A DNA stretch of 64,000 nt, from NCBI GenBank assembly GCA_963772585.1, contig CAVYXV010000010.1, positions 62,001-126,000 of the forward strand. Direction: 5' to 3'. Made by a program: the position numbers and the translations under genes. The stretch comes from CAVVXN01 sp963772585. GTDB lineage: Bacteria > Planctomycetota > PLA2 > JAEUHO01. Every line of letters begins with the position of its first letter. Within the stretch, counting starts at the first letter, position 1. This document shows positions 27,047 to 35,850 of the stretch, piece by piece. Under the pieces are notes generated by a model. That model was given only the letters and a program-made list of their open reading frames with translations, did no database searches and was not told where the DNA came from.

Positions 27047-28561
27047 CTACTCGTGGTGGAGGGCGTGCACCGGATCCACGCGGGCGGCACGGCCGGCGGG
27101 TTGGAGCGCCGCCGCCATCGCCACCAGCGTCGCGAGCAGGATCGCGGCGGGCGGAAGCCATGCCGGCACGAGGAAGACGTCGCCCCGCCACGGCAGGGCC
27201 GCCCGCTCCTGGATCAGCCGCGCGGCGACGCCGTCGAGCGGGACCATGGCGAGTCGAGCCAGGCCGAGGCCGACCAGGCCTCCGAGGAGGCCGATCGCCG
27301 CCGCCTCCACGAGGAAGACGGCCCGGACCTGGCCGTTCGTGGCGCCCACCGCCTTCCAGAGACCGATCTCCCTCGTGCGTTCGAGGACGCTGGTGACCAT
27401 CGTGTTGACGATGCCCAGCGCCGCCACGAAGAGCGCGATCCCCGTGAGGAACGCGACGACGACGGTCATCGCGGCGACCAGCGTGCCGAGACGATCGAGG
27501 ATCCCCGCGACGCTGTAGGCGGTCCAGCCCTCGTCGCGGAGCGTCGTCTCGACCTCGCTCGCCCGGGCGGGATCGTCCACGGTCACGATGGCCCGCTGGT
27601 AGCCCAGCTCCCGGTTGACCGGCGCCGCCATGAAGAACGACGCCGCGGTCCGCTGCGGCAGGAAGACGTCGGCCAGCAGCGCCCCCGTGTCCTCCAGCAC
27701 GCGGAAGGAGTCCTCGGGCTCCAGGCCGCGGACGACGCCCACGATCGTCACCGTCCGGGTGAGCGCTCCGCTCTTCGTACCTCCGGACCCTCCCCGCCAC
27801 CACGAGAGGAGGAGCTTCTCGGCGATGTCGGGGAGGAGCTCGATCTCCTCGTCCGTCAGCACGTCGAGATCGGCCTCGTCGAGGAGCCGCATGGCGAAGG
27901 CGGGCGCGAAGATCGACGACGCGTTCCCGGTCTCGATCGTCTCGAGCACCAGCGTTCGGCCCACCAGCCGCTCCAACTCGGCAGGCTCCACGAAACCCCA
28001 GCGGTACGCGAGGTACTCGTGGACGAGCGCCTCCGGCGCGTCGCCCCCGGAGAGCGTCCGGCCCGCGATCACGCGGCCCGCGAGCCTCGGGTCCTCGGCG
28101 TCCACGCCCACGGTGGTGCAGACGGCCTCCTCGCGGTCCTCCATCGTGACGCGGTAGCGTTCCAGCACGATCGGCCGCGCGTCCTCGACGCCCGGCCGCG
28201 ACGCGATGGTGGCGAGGGCGGCGTCGTCGAGCGTCTGGGCGCGCCGACCGATCGAGGCCGTCGGTCGGCTCCGGGCCCGGGCCGCGCGGCGGAGCCGTTC
28301 GCGCTGCGCTTCGGGGAGGCCCTCGCCGACGGCCTCGTCCGGCGAGCCGCCGAGGCGGAAGCCGAACCCCGGAGCCAGCGCGACCTGCTTGAGCTCCTCC
28401 TCGCCGGACAGGGTGCCCGAGACGAGTCCCGAGAGCCCCTGGCCCAGGGCGACGATCAGCGTGAGGGCGAGGACGCCGATCGCGACGCCCAGGAGGGTCA
28501 GGAGATTCCGACCGGTCTTCCGGCGGAGACCGTCGAACGCGAGGCCGAGCACACCCTTCAT
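27047..28561 (-). CDS. MacB-like ABC transporter permease
   Basis: A 504-residue permease with one N-terminal helix (TLLGVAIGVLALTLIVALGQG), a large periplasmic MacB-type core (about residues 50-380), and three C-terminal helices in an FtsX-like domain (VVVAFLTGIALFVAALGIVNTMVTSV ...). It has the MacB/FtsX phrase VNTMVTSVLERTREIGLWKAVGA. Such permeases are mechanotransmissive exporters of lipoproteins, peptides or siderophores. ATG 28561 overlaps the stop of the ATPase gene (ATGA), so the two form one complex. The substrate is unknown. Confidence 0.9.
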   Translation of the reverse strand: MKGVLGLAFDGLRRKTGRNLLTLLGVAIGVLALTLIVALGQGLSGLVSGTLSGEEELKQVALAPGFGFRLGGSPDEAVGEGLPEAQRERLRRAARARSRPTASIGRRAQTLDDAALATIASRPGVEDARPIVLERYRVTMEDREEAVCTTVGVDAEDPRLAGRVIAGRTLSGGDAPEALVHEYLAYRWGFVEPAELERLVGRTLVLETIETGNASSIFAPAFAMRLLDEADLDVLTDEEIELLPDIAEKLLLSWWRGGSGGTKSGALTRTVTIVGVVRGLEPEDSFRVLEDTGALLADVFLPQRTAASFFMAAPVNRELGYQRAIVTVDDPARASEVETTLRDEGWTAYSVAGILDRLGTLVAAMTVVVAFLTGIALFVAALGIVNTMVTSVLERTREIGLWKAVGATNGQVRAVFLVEAAAIGLLGGLVGLGLARLAMVPLDGVAARLIQERAALPWRGDVFLVPAWLPPAAILLATLVAMAAALQPAGRAARVDPVHALHHE

Positions 28562-29250
28562 CCGAACCGCTCCTCGCCGGCGATCCGGCCGTCGGCCATC
28601 CGGACGAGGCGGTGTCCGAGCGTTCTCGCCACCTGCTCGTCGTGGGTGACGACGATCAGCGTGGCGTGCTCCTCCGCGACCGAGGCGAGCAGCAGGTCCA
28701 CGACCGCCCGGCTCGTGTCCGAGTCCAGGTTGCCCGTCGGCTCGTCGGCGAGGAGGAGGCGCGGCGAGCGCACCAGGCTCCTCGCCAGCGCCACCCGCTG
28801 TTGCTCGCCGCCGGAGAGCTCGGTGGGGGAGTGGTCGGCGCGCGCGGCGAGGTCCACCCGGTCGAGCATCGCCAGCGCCCTCTGACGCCGCTCGCGGCGC
28901 CCGATGCCCGCGAAGACGAGGGGGAGGGCCACGTTCTCCCACGCCGGGAACCGGGGCTGGAGGTGGAAGGCCTGGAACATGAAGCCGACCGTCTCCGCGC
29001 GGAAGGCGGCGAGCCCCCGCGCGTCCAGGGTCGCGAGGTTCCGTCCGCCCACCGAGAGCTGCCCCCCGCTCGGCCGGTCGAGGCCGCCGAGGAGATGGAG
29101 GAGGGTGGACTTGCCCGACCCGGACCGACCCAGGACGGCGAGCCTCTCCCCGCTCTCCACCGTCAGGTCCACGCCGTCCAGCGCGCGGACGACGGTCCGC
29201 GAGCCCTGGCGGTAGTGCTTCTCGAGGGCCGTGGCGAGGACGGCGGTCAC
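28558..29250 (-). CDS. ABC transporter ATPase, LolD/MacB type
   Basis: A 230-residue ATPase with Walker A GRSGSGKST, Q-loop (FMFQAFHLQP), signature LSGGEQQRVALARSL, Walker B LLLADEPTGNLD and H-loop (VVTHD). The sequence belongs to the LolD/MacB/FtsE group. The GTG start at 29250 has a GGAGGA site four bases upstream. It forms an operon with the MacB-like permease through a four-base overlap. Confidence 0.92.
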   Translation of the reverse strand: MTAVLATALEKHYRQGSRTVVRALDGVDLTVESGERLAVLGRSGSGKSTLLHLLGGLDRPSGGQLSVGGRNLATLDARGLAAFRAETVGFMFQAFHLQPRFPAWENVALPLVFAGIGRRERRQRALAMLDRVDLAARADHSPTELSGGEQQRVALARSLVRSPRLLLADEPTGNLDSDTSRAVVDLLLASVAEEHATLIVVTHDEQVARTLGHRLVRMADGRIAGEERFG

Positions 29251-29301
29251 GTTCTCCTCCGCGAAGCGTGGGATTCTACGCGCGCCGCCGAACCCGGCGC
29301 G

Positions 29302-30378
29302 ATGATGCGGCGGGAGCGCGCGAGTGGCGCGTCCTCGGCCCGCACCGAAGGAGGGCTCTTGCCCAAGGGTGAGCATCGCGCGGACCTTCCGCCCGGGCAG
29401 ACCGCGACGCGGCGCTTTCCGCTCGTGGGGGAGGCGGCGCCCGCGGAGGGCATCCGCCCGGAGGACTGGCGCCTCGTCGTGGCGGGGCTCGTCCGCCGTC
29501 CGGGAGAGCTCTCCTTCGACGACCTCCTCGCCCTCCCTTCCGAGCGCGTCGTCCGGGACCTCCACTGCGTGACGGGGTGGTCGCGGAGCGGGCTCGTGTT
29601 CGAGGGGCCGCGTCTCGACGCGGTTCTCGACGCGAGCGACGTGCTCCCCGAGGCGCGCTTCGTCCGCTTCGTCGCGCACTCGCCGCGCGGGCACGACACG
29701 TCCCTGCCCCTGGACGCCGCGAGGCGGGAGGCGTGGCTCGTCCACACGCTCGACGGCGCGCCGCTCCCCGTGGCGCACGGGGGGCCCGCCCGCGTCCTCG
29801 TCCCGTCGCGCTACCTCTACAAGAGCCTCAAGTGGCTGGCCCGCATCGAGCTCCTCGCCGAGGACCGGCCGGGCACCTGGGAACGCGAGGCGGGCTACCA
29901 CAACGAGGCCGACCCGTGGCGCGAGCAGCGGTTCGTCACGGGCGACCTGAAGCCCGACGACGTCCACCGCTTCCGGCGCGCGAGGCGCTACGCGCCGTTT
30001 CGAGGCAAGAACCTCCTCGGCGTGGACCTCGCGGGTTGGGCGCCGGAGGACAAGGACCTCCGGGAACTCCTCATTCGCGCGAGCGACCTGAGCGGGGCGA
30101 ACCTCCGAGGAACGGACCTCAGGGCGTCGAACCTCTCGAGCTCGAACCTGCGAGGAGCGGACCTCGGCGGCGCGGACCTGCGAGGCGCCGACCTCGAGGG
30201 GGCGGACCTGCGCGGCGCCGACCTTCGCGACGCCGATCTGAGGGGCGCGCGGCTCACGGCGACGCGTCTGGCCGATCCCGGGACCCGCGTCGAGGGCCTC
30301 CGCTGGGAGGCGGGGGCGGGGTGGCTCGAGGAGGACGAGCGGTTCCTCCTGGAGCGGGGGATCCAGCCGGCGCCCTGA
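29302..30378 (+). CDS. molybdopterin sulfite-oxidase-like domain fused to pentapeptide repeats
   Basis: A 358-residue fusion. Residues 35-215 are a sulfite-oxidase/MsrP-like molybdopterin domain (SUOX): the invariant molybdenum-ligand cysteine is C89 in DLHCVTGWSRSG, and RVLVPSRYLYKSLKWL is a conserved SUOX block. Residues about 257-318 are a run of pentapeptide repeats of the A(D/N)LXX type (GANLRGTDLRASNLSSSNLR ...), a right-handed quadrilateral beta helix. No signal peptide or Tat motif is seen. The fusion is unusual; the pentapeptide helix may bind a partner. The first ATG (29302) is used, with ATG 29305 next to it. Confidence 0.85.
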   Translation: MMRRERASGASSARTEGGLLPKGEHRADLPPGQTATRRFPLVGEAAPAEGIRPEDWRLVVAGLVRRPGELSFDDLLALPSERVVRDLHCVTGWSRSGLVFEGPRLDAVLDASDVLPEARFVRFVAHSPRGHDTSLPLDAARREAWLVHTLDGAPLPVAHGGPARVLVPSRYLYKSLKWLARIELLAEDRPGTWEREAGYHNEADPWREQRFVTGDLKPDDVHRFRRARRYAPFRGKNLLGVDLAGWAPEDKDLRELLIRASDLSGANLRGTDLRASNLSSSNLRGADLGGADLRGADLEGADLRGADLRDADLRGARLTATRLADPGTRVEGLRWEAGAGWLEEDERFLLERGIQPAP

Positions 30379-30413
30379 TCGGCGACCGGGCCGGGACGGG
30401 CGCCCGCACGGGG

Positions 30414-31088
30414 CTACGGGGAGCCGTCGTCCTCGTCGAGCAGCGCCCGGGCGACGTCGTGCCAGCGGGCGAAGGGTCGGAAGCCCAGGCCGAGCCGATC
30501 GAGCTCCGTGGCGAGGTTCCGTTTGGCGAACCGGTCCCGCTCGTCCACGAGGCGGGCGGCTTCGAGGTCCGGCCGGCTGTCGCCGGCGAACGCGACGCGC
30601 GCGGCGCCGTCCGCGTGGAGTCTGAGCACCGCCGCCTTGTCGATACCGACGGCGGCGTCGCGGATCCGCGCGTCCTTCGGACGTTCCAGGAAGAGTCCGC
30701 GCCCCGGCACGAACCGTCCGGGGTTTGCGTGGACCGACACCGCGCCGCCGAGACCCGCGCGCTCGAGGAAGCGGTCGATGTAGACGCCGCAGCCGGCCGA
30801 GACGACGTGTAGCTCCCAACCGGCGTCTGCGAGCCGGTGGAGATCCTCCGAGAAGAGCGGGTCGGGCTCCGTTTGGTCGATCATGGCGTCGAAGCCCGCC
30901 GCGTCGAGCCGAATCGCCGCGAAGATCCGCGCCAGGGCGTCGAAGTGGGTCAGTTCACCGCGGTGGAACGCCGCCCACGGATCGTCCTCGGGAGCGAAGC
31001 CGATCGCGTCGAGCGCGAGGTGGAAGAAGTCGTTTCGCGTGACGGTACCGTCGAAGTCGGTGAGGAAGACGAGACGGCCGCCGCGCAT
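30414..31088 (-). CDS. HAD-family phosphatase, MtnX/SerB-like
   Basis: A 224-residue haloacid-dehalogenase phosphatase. Motif I is D11-F-D13-G-T (TDFDGTVTRNDFF), motif II is VVSAGCG, motif III has the lysine in GIDKAAVLR, and motif IV is FAGDSRPDLEAA. The helical cap between motifs I and II is of the C1 type. The pattern resembles 2-hydroxy-3-keto-5-methylthiopentenyl-1-phosphate phosphatase (MtnX) and phosphoserine phosphatases, but with the canonical serB elsewhere in this window the substrate is open. It is followed after seven bases by the GNAT gene on the same strand. Confidence 0.7.
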   Translation of the reverse strand: MRGGRLVFLTDFDGTVTRNDFFHLALDAIGFAPEDDPWAAFHRGELTHFDALARIFAAIRLDAAGFDAMIDQTEPDPLFSEDLHRLADAGWELHVVSAGCGVYIDRFLERAGLGGAVSVHANPGRFVPGRGLFLERPKDARIRDAAVGIDKAAVLRLHADGAARVAFAGDSRPDLEAARLVDERDRFAKRNLATELDRLGLGFRPFARWHDVARALLDEDDGSP

Positions 31089-31095
31089 GAAGGGC

Positions 31096-31887
31096 TCAGC
31101 GACGGCTCAGCGCGGCCCGGATCGCGTCGGCCAGGCCTTCCCGGGGCGCCTCGAAACCCCAGGTGATCCGCTCCCCGTCCACGTAGATCGCGCGCGGGAT
31201 CTGGTGCCGGCGGAGGACCTCGGGGTCGCACGCGTCGTGCTCGCGCAGCACCACCTCGTCGCCGAAGGAGGCGACCACCTCGCGCACGCGCTGCGCCTCC
31301 AGGTCGCTGGTCAGACAGAACCGGTTCCAGAAGAGGTCCACCGCGATGCCGTGGCCCGCGGGAGGCGGATCGAACGAGGGGACCAGCAGCCGGGGAGGCG
31401 AGGCGTCCGCCGACAGCGGCTTGAAGAGCGCCACCTCCACCCCGTGCCGGTCGGCCACGCGGTAGCCCATCTCCTCGAAGAAACTCCTCGGCATGAACCA
31501 CGCCTCGTGGTTGTGGGCGACGGTCACCACCCCTCGCTTCTCCTGGCGAAGAGCCTCCTGCTCGGCCGCTTCGACGAGGGCGTGCCCCGCGCCGTGGTGG
31601 CCCGCGTCGGGGGACACGTACATGCACGGCACGACGAGGAGATCTTCGCCGAGCGGCCCCCAGGGCGAGATCTCGATGGGTACGACGTAGAGGAAGCCGA
31701 CCGTCTCGTCGTCCTGGAGCGCGACCTTCGCATGGACGCCCCGGTGCTCGTTCTCGCGGAGCCATCCCAGGCGATGGTTCGCACACGAACGAACCTCGGC
31801 GGAGCACTCGGGCCGGGCGCACGTGCCCACGAACGCCTCGTCGGCGGCCCGCATGTTCCGCACGGTGGTCCGCGTCAGGCTCCGCAT
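31096..31887 (-). CDS. GNAT acetyltransferase with YoaP-like thioredoxin-fold domain
   Basis: A 263-residue two-domain protein. Residues 1-160 are a GNAT acetyltransferase with the acetyl-CoA loop (HHGAGHALVEAAEQEAL) after the strand VVPCMYVS. Residues 175-263 match the YoaP domain that follows GNAT in some families: an N-terminal LFWNRFCLTSDLEAQRVREV element, a central HEHD-like strand, and a final YVDGERITWGFEAPREG. Function of the YoaP domain is unknown; it looks thioredoxin-like with one Cys (FC). The N terminus has a Cys-containing segment (CARPECSAEVRSC). ATG 31887 is preferred. It lies upstream of the HAD gene, both on the minus strand, and is divergent from the EMO operon. Confidence 0.7.
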   Translation of the reverse strand: MRSLTRTTVRNMRAADEAFVGTCARPECSAEVRSCANHRLGWLRENEHRGVHAKVALQDDETVGFLYVVPIEISPWGPLGEDLLVVPCMYVSPDAGHHGAGHALVEAAEQEALRQEKRGVVTVAHNHEAWFMPRSFFEEMGYRVADRHGVEVALFKPLSADASPPRLLVPSFDPPPAGHGIAVDLFWNRFCLTSDLEAQRVREVVASFGDEVVLREHDACDPEVLRRHQIPRAIYVDGERITWGFEAPREGLADAIRAALSRR

Positions 31888-31942
31888 GCCTCCGACAGCG
31901 TACACCCGCCCGCGAAAGCGTCCGCACAACCGCCTCATTGGC

Positions 31943-31971
31943 TTGGCGGATCGTGCTTCGGAGCGGACAAT
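31943..31971 (+). promoter_or_regulatory. candidate sigma-70-like promoter of the EMO-etf operon
   Basis: TTGGCG (31943-31948) and GACAAT (31966-31971) are separated by exactly 17 bases, and transcription would begin about ten bases before the ATG at 31987. Both hexamers match the consensus at four of six positions. Seen by eye; no measurement. Confidence 0.45.
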
Positions 31972-31986
31972 CCCCGTGGGAATCCC

Positions 31987-34038
31987 ATGCAACGGCTCCT
32001 CGTTTTCGCTGGCGCTCCGGCCACGGAGCGGATCTTCGGCGTCCCCGGCGCCGTGTGGCACGGGCTGCTGGTCCTCGCGGCCCTCTCGCTCTTCGCGTGG
32101 ATCCTGGGCCGGCGTCTCCAACTCCTCCAGGCCGCCCAGCCCGACCCCCGTCTGGACCGGCCGCTGGAGCGATGGAAGCGTCTCCTCCTCGTCGGGTTCG
32201 GGCAGGCCCGCCAGCCGCGCTACCCCCTTGCGGGGTGGCTGCACATCGTCGTCTTCGCCGGGTTCCTCGTCCTCCTCCTGCGCTCGCTCACCCTGCTCGG
32301 CCAGGGGTTCTCCGCTGCGTTCGTGCTTCCCGGCCTCGGCGGGGCGGGGGGGCCGGTCTACGGCGCGATCAAGGACTGGACGGGACTCGCCGTGCTCGTG
32401 GCGATCGGCGTGCTGGCCGTCCGCCGCGCCTTCTTCCGGCCGGCGCGCTACCACGACCGGACATCGCCCCGGTCCCACGGCGGCGAAGCGTACGTCATTC
32501 TCGGCCTGATCGCGCTGTTGCTCCTGGCCGACGCCCTCTACGACGGCACGGCGAACGTGCCGGACACCGGCGCCCTGCCGCTCGCGAGCGCGGCGAAGGC
32601 CCTCACCGCGGGGGTCGCCGCGGGTACGCGATCGACGCTCCACCTCGGCGCGTTCTGGGTGCACAACCTCGCGCTGCTCGCCTTCCTGTGCTACCTGCCG
32701 CTCTCGAAGCACTTCCACGTCATCACGGCGCTGCCGAACACGTTCCTCTCGAAGCTCCCGCCGCGGGGACGCGTGAAGCCGGCCCGCCATGGCGTCTCCG
32801 ACCTCGATGTGCTCGACCACCTCGGGACGGGGTGCCTCGAGGACGCGACGTGGAAGCACCTGCTCGACGCCTACTCCTGCACGGACTGCGGCCGCTGCTC
32901 GGACCAGTGCCCCGCCTATGCGACGGGCACCCCGCTGTCCCCGCGCATGCTGTCGATCAAGACGCGCGACGCCGCGTACGCGTGGTGGCCGGTGTTCGGG
33001 AAGACCACGCCTCAGGACGCGCGCCCCGCCTTCGTCGGGGAGATCGTACGCGACGAGGAGATCTGGGCGTGCACGACGTGCGGCGCCTGCGAGGCGATCT
33101 GCCCGGTCCTCATCGAATACGTCGACAAGATCGTCGACATGCGCCGGCACCTCGTCGAGGAGGGGCGCGTGCCGAAGACGCTCCAGAAGGCGCTCGCGGA
33201 CGTGGAGAAGCGACAGAACCCCTACGGGAAGATGCCGCGGAAGCGCGGCGAGTGGGTTCGCGAGGAGGGCGCCGAAGACGCCGCGCGGATCGTCGCCGAG
33301 GGCGAGCGCTGCCAGGACCTCTTCTTCACCGACTCCGCGGCGGCCTACGACCCCCGGATCCAGCGGATCGCCCGCGCCTTCGCCCGCGTGCTCGGCCGGG
33401 CGGGCCGGGACGTGGGCACGATGGGCGCGGACGAAGCGGATTCGGGGCACGAGGCGCGGCGCATGGGGGAGGAGGGCCTCTACGAGATCCTCCGGGACCA
33501 GAACCGGGAGGCGTTGGAGGCGCGGACGTGCGAGCGGATCGTGACGACCGATCCCCACGCGATGAACGCGCTCGTGAACGATTACGGCGTCGCGCAGCCG
33601 GTCGTTCACCACTCCCAGGCGCTCGACCGCCTGATCGCGGACGGCTCCCTCGTGCCGAGGCCGAGCGCCGACGACCGGACGTACGTGTTCCACGACCCCT
33701 GCTACCTGGGACGCCACGGCGGCGAGTTCGATGCGCCCCGACGCGTGCTCGCGGCGATTCCGGGTCTGCGGCTCGCGGAGATGACGGCGAGCCGCGAGCG
33801 CTCCTTCTGCTGCGGCGGCGGTTCCCTCTACCTGTTCCACGAGGGGACGTCGGAGCGACGGATGGGGGAGGTGCGCCTGGAGATGGCGGAGGCGGCCGGG
33901 GCGCAGGTCGTGGTGACGGCGTGCCCGTTCTGCCTCATCAACCTGGAGGACGCGGTCAAGACGAGCGGGCGCGAGGGTCGGGTGGAGGTGCTGGATCTGG
34001 CGGAGGTCGTCGCGAGATCGCTGGGAGACGAGACGTAG
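31987..34038 (+). CDS. Etf:menaquinone oxidoreductase (EMO), cytochrome b / Fe-S protein
   Basis: A 683-residue membrane protein. The first 280 residues form about six helices, several with histidines (e.g. LHIVVFAGF, TLHLGAFWVHNL), as in the NarI-like haem b module. Two [4Fe-4S] motifs follow: CTDCGRCSDQCP and CTTCGACEAICP. The C-terminal half has CCG-type cysteine-rich motifs for a noncubane cluster: HDPCYLGRHG ... SFCCGGG ... TACPFC, as in HdrD/GlpC. This architecture is that of the membrane-bound EtfAB:(methyl)menaquinone oxidoreductase EMO described in syntrophic fatty-acid oxidisers. It takes electrons from EtfAB to the quinone pool. etfB, etfA and an acyl-CoA dehydrogenase gene follow directly, which supports this role. 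Confidence 0.88.
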   Translation: MQRLLVFAGAPATERIFGVPGAVWHGLLVLAALSLFAWILGRRLQLLQAAQPDPRLDRPLERWKRLLLVGFGQARQPRYPLAGWLHIVVFAGFLVLLLRSLTLLGQGFSAAFVLPGLGGAGGPVYGAIKDWTGLAVLVAIGVLAVRRAFFRPARYHDRTSPRSHGGEAYVILGLIALLLLADALYDGTANVPDTGALPLASAAKALTAGVAAGTRSTLHLGAFWVHNLALLAFLCYLPLSKHFHVITALPNTFLSKLPPRGRVKPARHGVSDLDVLDHLGTGCLEDATWKHLLDAYSCTDCGRCSDQCPAYATGTPLSPRMLSIKTRDAAYAWWPVFGKTTPQDARPAFVGEIVRDEEIWACTTCGACEAICPVLIEYVDKIVDMRRHLVEEGRVPKTLQKALADVEKRQNPYGKMPRKRGEWVREEGAEDAARIVAEGERCQDLFFTDSAAAYDPRIQRIARAFARVLGRAGRDVGTMGADEADSGHEARRMGEEGLYEILRDQNREALEARTCERIVTTDPHAMNALVNDYGVAQPVVHHSQALDRLIADGSLVPRPSADDRTYVFHDPCYLGRHGGEFDAPRRVLAAIPGLRLAEMTASRERSFCCGGGSLYLFHEGTSERRMGEVRLEMAEAAGAQVVVTACPFCLINLEDAVKTSGREGRVEVLDLAEVVARSLGDET

Positions 34039-34071
34039 CGACGCACCCGTCGCGGGCGAAAGGAGGCGTGG

Positions 34072-34863
34072 GTGGAGATCGTGGTGCTGTTGAAACGCTC
34101 CCTCGAGACGCAGGACGCGGATCTCGTGGTGGACGCCTCCGGGCGGTCCCTCCGCACCGGCGACCTGACCTTCGGGGCGAGCGAGTGGGACGACCACGCC
34201 GTGGAGGAGGCCGTCCGTCTGAAGGAGGCGCACGGCGGCACGGTCACCGTGCTCACGGTGGGCGACGACGATGCGGAGGAGGTGCTCCGCCGCGCGCTCG
34301 CGATGGGCGCCGACGCGGCTCTCCACCTCGTCGATCCCGCCTTCGAAGAGGCCGACCCCGGCGCGCTCGTGACGATCCTCGCCGCCGGGCTCGAAGGGCG
34401 CCCTTTCGACCTCGTGCTCTGCGGCGCGGTCTCGGCCGACGAGGGCCATGGGCAGACGGGCGGGCTTCTCGCCGGTCGGCTCGACCTCCCCTTCGTGGCC
34501 CTGGCCACGGCCGTCTCGGCGAAGGACGGGTCGCTCTCCGTGCGCCACGAGGTCGAGGGCGGGCTCGAGCGCGTCGTGGAGGTGGACCTCCCCGCCGTGG
34601 TGAGCGTCCAGACGGGCATCAACGAGCCGCGCTACGTGTCGATTCGCGGGATCCGCAAGGTCGCGGGCGTGGACATTCCGCGGAAGGGGGCCGCGGACCT
34701 GGGGCTCGCCGCCGCCGTGGGCGCCGGCGCGCGCCGCATTCGGCTGGAGGGGCTGGAGGCGCCCCCCGCGGGGCGAGGCGCCCGGATGCTGGAGGGGGAT
34801 CCCGAGGAGATCTCGATGGCGCTCGTGAAGGCGCTCCAGGACCAGGGAGGGCTTTCGCGATGA
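34072..34863 (+). CDS. etfB: electron transfer flavoprotein beta subunit
   Basis: A 263-residue EtfB. It opens with IVVLLKRSLETQD and has the family blocks SEWDDHAVEEAVRLKE and DLVLCGAVSADEGHGQTGGLLAGRL, with AMP/FAD-binding in the alpha/beta fold. It pairs with EtfA to carry electrons from acyl-CoA dehydrogenase to EMO. The GTG at 34072 has an excellent AGGAGG site (34061-34066). The C-terminal signature INEPRYVSIRGIRKV matches the family. Its stop overlaps the etfA start as ATGA. Whether it is bifurcating cannot be told, though the EMO neighbour suggests quinone reduction. Confidence 0.92.
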   Translation: MEIVVLLKRSLETQDADLVVDASGRSLRTGDLTFGASEWDDHAVEEAVRLKEAHGGTVTVLTVGDDDAEEVLRRALAMGADAALHLVDPAFEEADPGALVTILAAGLEGRPFDLVLCGAVSADEGHGQTGGLLAGRLDLPFVALATAVSAKDGSLSVRHEVEGGLERVVEVDLPAVVSVQTGINEPRYVSIRGIRKVAGVDIPRKGAADLGLAAAVGAGARRIRLEGLEAPPAGRGARMLEGDPEEISMALVKALQDQGGLSR

Positions 34864-35822
34864 AGGTGCTCGCCGTCGCCGAACGGACCCGGGGACGCCT
34901 CGACGAAGCGGTGGCCGAGCTCGCCACCGCCGCGCGCGCTCTCGCGGGTGAGGGGAAGACGGCCGTCGCCCTGCTGGGCACCGGCCTCGACGCCGAGGCG
35001 TCCGGGCTCGCCTCCCTCTTCGACACCGTGCACGTGTTCGACGATGCCTCCCTCGCGGTGCCGGATGCCGGTCGGGACGAGCGGATCCTCGAAGCCCTCG
35101 CCCGCCGCGAGGACTACGAGGGCATCGTCCTCCCGCACGGAAACCTCACGCTCGATCTCGCGCCCCCCCTCGCGGCGCGGCTCGACCGTCCGCTCCTCAT
35201 GGACGTCCTCGATCTCCGGGTGGACGGCGCGCGCCTCGAGGCCCGCCGTGCGGTCTACGGCGGCAAGCTCCACGCGCGCTACGGCGTGGACGTGGCCGGG
35301 GGCGTGGTCGTCTCCACCCGCGGGGGGGCTTTCGCCGCCGCCGCCCCGGGCGGGGGGGGCGAGATGGTGGCGGAGCCGCTGCCCGACGTGCCGGTCGTCC
35401 ACCGGCGGACCGTCGACACGGTCGAGCCCGATCCCGGCGAGGTGGACATCTCCGCCGCGGAGATCCTCGTCGCGGTGGGACGCGGCATCGAGGAGGAGGA
35501 GAACATCGACCTCGCGCGGGATCTGGCCCGGGCCCTGGGTGGCGAGCTCGCGTGCTCGCGACCCGTCGTGGACAAGGGCTGGCTTCCCAAGGCACGGCAG
35601 GTCGGCACGTCCGGCGTCACGGTCAAGCCGAAGGTCTACCTGGCGCTCGGGATCAGCGGCTCGTTCCAGCACGTGGGCGGCATCAAGGGATCGCCGTTCC
35701 TCGTCGCGGTGAACAAGGACGCGAAGGCGCCCATCTTCGGACTGGCCGACGTCGGCGTCGTCGGCGATCTCTTCGAGATCGTTCCCGTCCTGACGGAGAA
35801 GGTGCGCGCGGCGAAGGCGTAG
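34860..35822 (+). CDS. etfA: electron transfer flavoprotein alpha subunit
   Basis: A 320-residue EtfA. The C-terminal FAD domain has the usual signature: VDKGWLPKARQVGTSGVTVKPKVYLALG followed by ISGSFQHVGGIKG and IVAVNKD-like (LVAVNKD), and FGLADVGVVGDLFEIVP. It joins EtfB to form the soluble flavoprotein. The start overlaps etfB by four bases (ATGA), so translation is coupled; the acyl-CoA dehydrogenase gene follows after 28 bases. Confidence 0.93.
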   Translation: MKVLAVAERTRGRLDEAVAELATAARALAGEGKTAVALLGTGLDAEASGLASLFDTVHVFDDASLAVPDAGRDERILEALARREDYEGIVLPHGNLTLDLAPPLAARLDRPLLMDVLDLRVDGARLEARRAVYGGKLHARYGVDVAGGVVVSTRGGAFAAAAPGGGGEMVAEPLPDVPVVHRRTVDTVEPDPGEVDISAAEILVAVGRGIEEEENIDLARDLARALGGELACSRPVVDKGWLPKARQVGTSGVTVKPKVYLALGISGSFQHVGGIKGSPFLVAVNKDAKAPIFGLADVGVVGDLFEIVPVLTEKVRAAKA

Positions 35823-35850
35823 CCCGCCAGCGGCGGGAGGGAGGCAGACC

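Noticed and set aside
29980..30260. Arg/Ser-rich repeat peptide antisense to the pentapeptide repeats
   Set aside because: It is the reverse reading of the pentapeptide DNA repeat; the sense frame has the A(D/N)LXX pattern and a known fold.
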